A stretch of 64,000 nucleotides of DNA from positions 124,001 through 188,000 of the forward strand of contig NZ_PYMA01000008.1 in the NCBI RefSeq assembly GCF_003026495.1. Direction: 5' to 3'. The notes below the pieces were generated by a model, which saw nothing but the letters and a program-made list of their open reading frames with translations, was not told the origin of the DNA and made no database searches. Source of the stretch: Photobacterium sanctipauli. Lineage in GTDB: Bacteria > Pseudomonadota > Gammaproteobacteria > Enterobacterales > Vibrionaceae. Below are positions 61,327 through 64,000 of this stretch, piece by piece. The stretch's first letter is position 1; the number at the start of each line of letters is the position of its first letter. The position numbers and the translations under genes are program-made.

Positions 61327-62346
61327 ATGTCTTACTCTGCTGCAAGCCAAGTCGTCGCCCGCCAGCTTGAATTTTTTGAAAATCAAAAAGTGCTGGTTGC
61401 CGGAGAACTGTCTGACTCATTTCCTGCCGAACTGGCCAACACTGCCGAGTCAGTCACAGTATTTACGACGAACTACGGCTATTTCCGCAGCATGGCAAAG
61501 CAGCCAAAAGTAAATGCTTGCTTTGGCGCAGCCTTTACTGAGCAAGCCGATATCGACATGATCCTGCTGTACTGGCCGAAAGCCAAAGCGGAAGCCGATT
61601 ACCTATTGTCGATGCTGCTGGCCAAATACGGCCCGCAAACAGAGGTGTGCATTGTGGGCGAGAACCGCAGCGGGGTACGCAGTGCCGAAAAAATGTTTTC
61701 AGCCTACGGCACATTGACCAAATATGATTCGGCCCGCCGCTGCAGCTTTTACTGGGGACGCTGCGAACACGCTGCGCCTGCATTTGATATCAATGATTGG
61801 TACCGTAGCTACCCGCTACAAGTGGCTGGCACCGAACTGACTATCCGCTCGCTACCGGGCGTATTTAGCCACGGTGAGTTTGACAAGGGGTCGGAGCTGC
61901 TGCTTGAAACCCTGCCATCCCTATCGGGCAAGGTACTCGATTTTGGTTGCGGTGCGGGAGTAGTTGGCGCGGTGATGAAAGCCAACAACCCAAGCATTGA
62001 CCTTGAGCTTTGCGATATTAGCGCGCTGGCCATCGAGTCGGCCAAAGAAACGTTCAGGGTGAACCAGTTAGAAGCCAACTTTACCGCTACGGATGTCTAT
62101 GCGGCGCTATCAGGCCCGTACGATTATTTGATCAGTAATCCGCCATTCCATGCCGGCCTAAAAACCTTCTATGCCGCCACGGAAGATTTCATTGCCCAAG
62201 CCCCGAACTACCTAACTGGCAATGGCCAGCTTATCATTGTTGCCAACAGCTTCCTGCGTTACCCGCCATTGATAGAAGAAAGTCTGGGTAATTGCGAAAT
62301 CACGGCAAAGAATAATAAATTCAATATTTATACCGCGAAAAAATAA
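61327..62346 (+). CDS. rsmC: 16S rRNA (guanine(1207)-N2)-methyltransferase RsmC
   Basis: Methylates G1207 of 16S rRNA in the 30S subunit using SAM. 339 residues in two tandem methyltransferase-like halves: an N-terminal one that has lost its SAM motif (1-~160) and an active C-terminal one with VLDFGCGAGVVG (203-214) and the catalytic motif NPPFH (271-275). This two-domain design is typical of RsmC. GAGG five bases before ATG. Ends at a terminator. Confidence 0.95.
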   Translation: MSYSAASQVVARQLEFFENQKVLVAGELSDSFPAELANTAESVTVFTTNYGYFRSMAKQPKVNACFGAAFTEQADIDMILLYWPKAKAEADYLLSMLLAKYGPQTEVCIVGENRSGVRSAEKMFSAYGTLTKYDSARRCSFYWGRCEHAAPAFDINDWYRSYPLQVAGTELTIRSLPGVFSHGEFDKGSELLLETLPSLSGKVLDFGCGAGVVGAVMKANNPSIDLELCDISALAIESAKETFRVNQLEANFTATDVYAALSGPYDYLISNPPFHAGLKTFYAATEDFIAQAPNYLTGNGQLIIVANSFLRYPPLIEESLGNCEITAKNNKFNIYTAKK

Positions 62347-62351
62347 GCTTG

Positions 62352-62376
62352 AAAGCCGGTGACTGCACCGGCTTTT
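62352..62376 (+). terminator. rsmC intrinsic terminator
   Basis: Stem AAAGCCGGTG/CACCGGCTTT, loop ACTG, followed by further T. Confidence 0.92.
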
Positions 62377-62636
62377 TCAACTGACATCCCCTCTCCTTGC
62401 GCCGCCATAACCCTTTTATGGTGTAAAAAACGTCAATTTTGTGTGTCGGCACACGCTTCCCCAAACACTTCCTTGCCTACAAAAAAAAACCACGTATAAC
62501 GGAGAATTGAGCAGCTTCTACCCTCTTCCCTACACGTCAATTTCGTTAAATCCACGGGTAAGGCACGAAAAAATAATTATTTACTGTTTTATCAGTTAAT
62601 TACACCCGTTACTCATAGGTAATTTCAGGCACCGGA

Positions 62637-64000
62637 ATGCAGAATACTACCCGTTTTAAACGCCTCCAGCACACACTGATGGTGGCCTTTTTAGTGCTCA
62701 GTATCACCCCGCTGACACTGTCCGCTTTCTTCTTTTTACACTCTCATACTACTGATCTAGCGGAACAAAGTACCAACCACCTTGCCTCGTTGCTGGATAA
62801 CAAGCAAAAGCAACTCAATAGCTTTTTTGCCGCCAGAGAATCCGAGGTGCAAAGCTTTGCTCGTTCGGAGCTTGCCAATGCCAGTGGCGGACGCTTCTAT
62901 GGCTTGGTGGGTGCTTACCACCAGCTCGGGGACATCAATGCCCAAATCAGCAATTCAAGCCGCAGTACCTACTACACCCAGACCCTAACCAGCAAGCCAG
63001 CCATCGATCAGAACTCCGGTAACTACGTTGGCCATGAGCGCTACCGCCTAATGTACAAGCGCTACAACTGGGCCTACGACGAATACCTCAAGCGCTCTAG
63101 TTTTGATGACATCCTGCTGGTCGATTTAAAGGGCAATGTGGTTTATTCCGCCAAGAGTCCGGATAGTTTTAGCGTCGATTTAAAAGAAGCGCCAGAAGCC
63201 TATGCCGCCCTTGCCCAGACCTTTGAATCAATCCAAACCAAAACCAAGCAATCTATGGCCGAGCCGGAGCAAGTGCCGGTGGTCTTTACCGACTTTGGTC
63301 CAGAGCAAGGCTATGACCAGTTATCGGCTTGGTTTGCCGCGCCGATCATCCAACAGGGCTACCTCCATAGTTATGTCTTTTTCAAGCTAAGCAACCAATC
63401 GATACGCGAGTTTCTTTCCGATACCAGCAATAGCAGCCATTACGTGCAAACCCTCCTGGTTGGCCAAGATCATCATTCCCGCCTACCAACCAGTGCCGAT
63501 GCGCCCGAAACATTAACCAGTGACAGTATCAACCGCGCGTTGGAAGGTAACAGTGGCGTTGGTAGTTTTGCCAACTTTAACGGTATTCCTGTGCTCAGCG
63601 CCTTCGCACCAATGAATATCATGGGCACCCCTTGGGCGCTGGTCGTGGAACTGCCTGAGGAAGAAGCCTTTGCCCGCATTCGCCAGTTAGAGAAAATCTT
63701 CTTGATAGCCATGATCACCGCCATTGTATTGGTGATCATCGCTTCCCATTGGCTTTCGAACTCTATTACCGCTCCGCTACTTCGCCTTACCTGGGCTGCG
63801 GAACGCGCCTCAGCCGGTGACTTGGAGCAGAAGATCGAAAGTACTGAGCGCAGTGATGAAATAGGCCGGTTAGCCGTCAGCTTTGCCCGGATGCAATCTT
63901 CTATCCGCGACAAAATGAGCTTGATCCGCGATCAAAATGCCGAGCTGGAGCAAAACCTGCAGGTGATCCAACAGCAAAACAAAGATTTGCAAACCGCCGA
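62637..64000 (+). CDS. Membrane sensor with periplasmic Cache-like domain and HAMP, C-terminus beyond window
   Basis: 454 codons are visible from the ATG at 62637 (MQNTTRFKRLQHTLM) with no stop before the window ends. First membrane helix at about 15-35, a large periplasmic region of about 320 residues resembling a dCache sensor (with YRLMYKRYNWAYDEYL and a repeat ending APMNIMGTPWALVVELPEEEA), a second helix at about 360-382, a HAMP domain (about 383-435, SERSDEIGRLAVSFARMQ), then the start of a Gln-rich coiled coil. The output domain is missing: kinase, diguanylate cyclase, phosphatase and chemoreceptor are all possible. Ordering suggests a single transducer gene. Confidence 0.8.
   Translation, partial: MQNTTRFKRLQHTLMVAFLVLSITPLTLSAFFFLHSHTTDLAEQSTNHLASLLDNKQKQLNSFFAARESEVQSFARSELANASGGRFYGLVGAYHQLGDINAQISNSSRSTYYTQTLTSKPAIDQNSGNYVGHERYRLMYKRYNWAYDEYLKRSSFDDILLVDLKGNVVYSAKSPDSFSVDLKEAPEAYAALAQTFESIQTKTKQSMAEPEQVPVVFTDFGPEQGYDQLSAWFAAPIIQQGYLHSYVFFKLSNQSIREFLSDTSNSSHYVQTLLVGQDHHSRLPTSADAPETLTSDSINRALEGNSGVGSFANFNGIPVLSAFAPMNIMGTPWALVVELPEEEAFARIRQLEKIFLIAMITAIVLVIIASHWLSNSITAPLLRLTWAAERASAGDLEQKIESTERSDEIGRLAVSFARMQSSIRDKMSLIRDQNAELEQNLQVIQQQNKDLQTA

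Overview
The window is a contiguous piece of a gammaproteobacterial chromosome, almost certainly from the Vibrionaceae (a Vibrio/Photobacterium-like marine bacterium; the genus is my inference). The evidence is protein-level similarity to Escherichia coli and Vibrio orthologues, local gene orders shared with E. coli (xerD-dsbC-recJ-prfB-lysS; thrLABC; yaaA-yaaJ; arcB/yhcC/gltBD; mtnN-btuF-yadS-erpA-hemL), and a juxtaposition I recall as Vibrio-like: grcA, thr operon, arcA, arcB and two glutamate synthase operons in one neighbourhood. I see no rRNA, tRNA, insertion sequence, prophage or CRISPR array. This is core-genome DNA.

Layout. 1-4857: a truncated DAACS symporter, a small lipoprotein, then lysS and prfB; prfB keeps its programmed +1 frameshift. 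5066-9493: recJ, dsbC and xerD leftward, fldB divergent. 9579-15735: brnQ, trmN, srmB, yaaA and a yaaJ-like symporter. 16301-19870: DUF3545 protein, hemerythrin-like protein, ung, a 46-codon small gene, nfo and grcA, with a perfect FNR box before grcA. 20169-22848: two tandem DAACS paralogues. 22974-27863: thrC, thrB, thrA and the thrL leader/attenuator. 28172-31520: stand-alone aceK, a small possible barrel protein, an RraA-family protein and a DUF3293 protein. 31916-38875: arcA, facing an arcB-lipoprotein pair, a diguanylate cyclase and yhcC. 39483-51776: two gltBD operons of different subfamily. 51880-55093: mtnN, cbiB, btuF, yadS. 55175-64000: tyrS, an M23 endopeptidase, erpA, hemL, a small Cys-rich membrane protein, an AI-2E family protein, rsmC and the start of a large membrane sensor.

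Functional themes are amino-acid and nitrogen metabolism (thr operon, two GOGATs, BrnQ, AGCS and three DAACS carriers) and redox/oxygen control (ArcA/ArcB, FNR boxes at grcA and arcA, DsbC, ErpA, hemerythrin). DNA repair (recJ, ung, nfo, xerD), translation (lysS, prfB, tyrS, srmB, trmN, rsmC) and cobalamin salvage (cbiB, btuF) are also represented. Most genes end at clear intrinsic terminators, many of them bidirectional between convergent genes.

No obviously new multi-gene system is visible. The best leads are: an ArcB in which the second redox-switch cysteine is Val241; a DsbC lacking both cysteines of its structural disulfide; a RraA-family protein that keeps the aldolase D-X20-R-D motif; an uncharacterised lipoprotein translationally coupled to ArcB; structured leader DNA before the first gltB; and two small unannotated genes.
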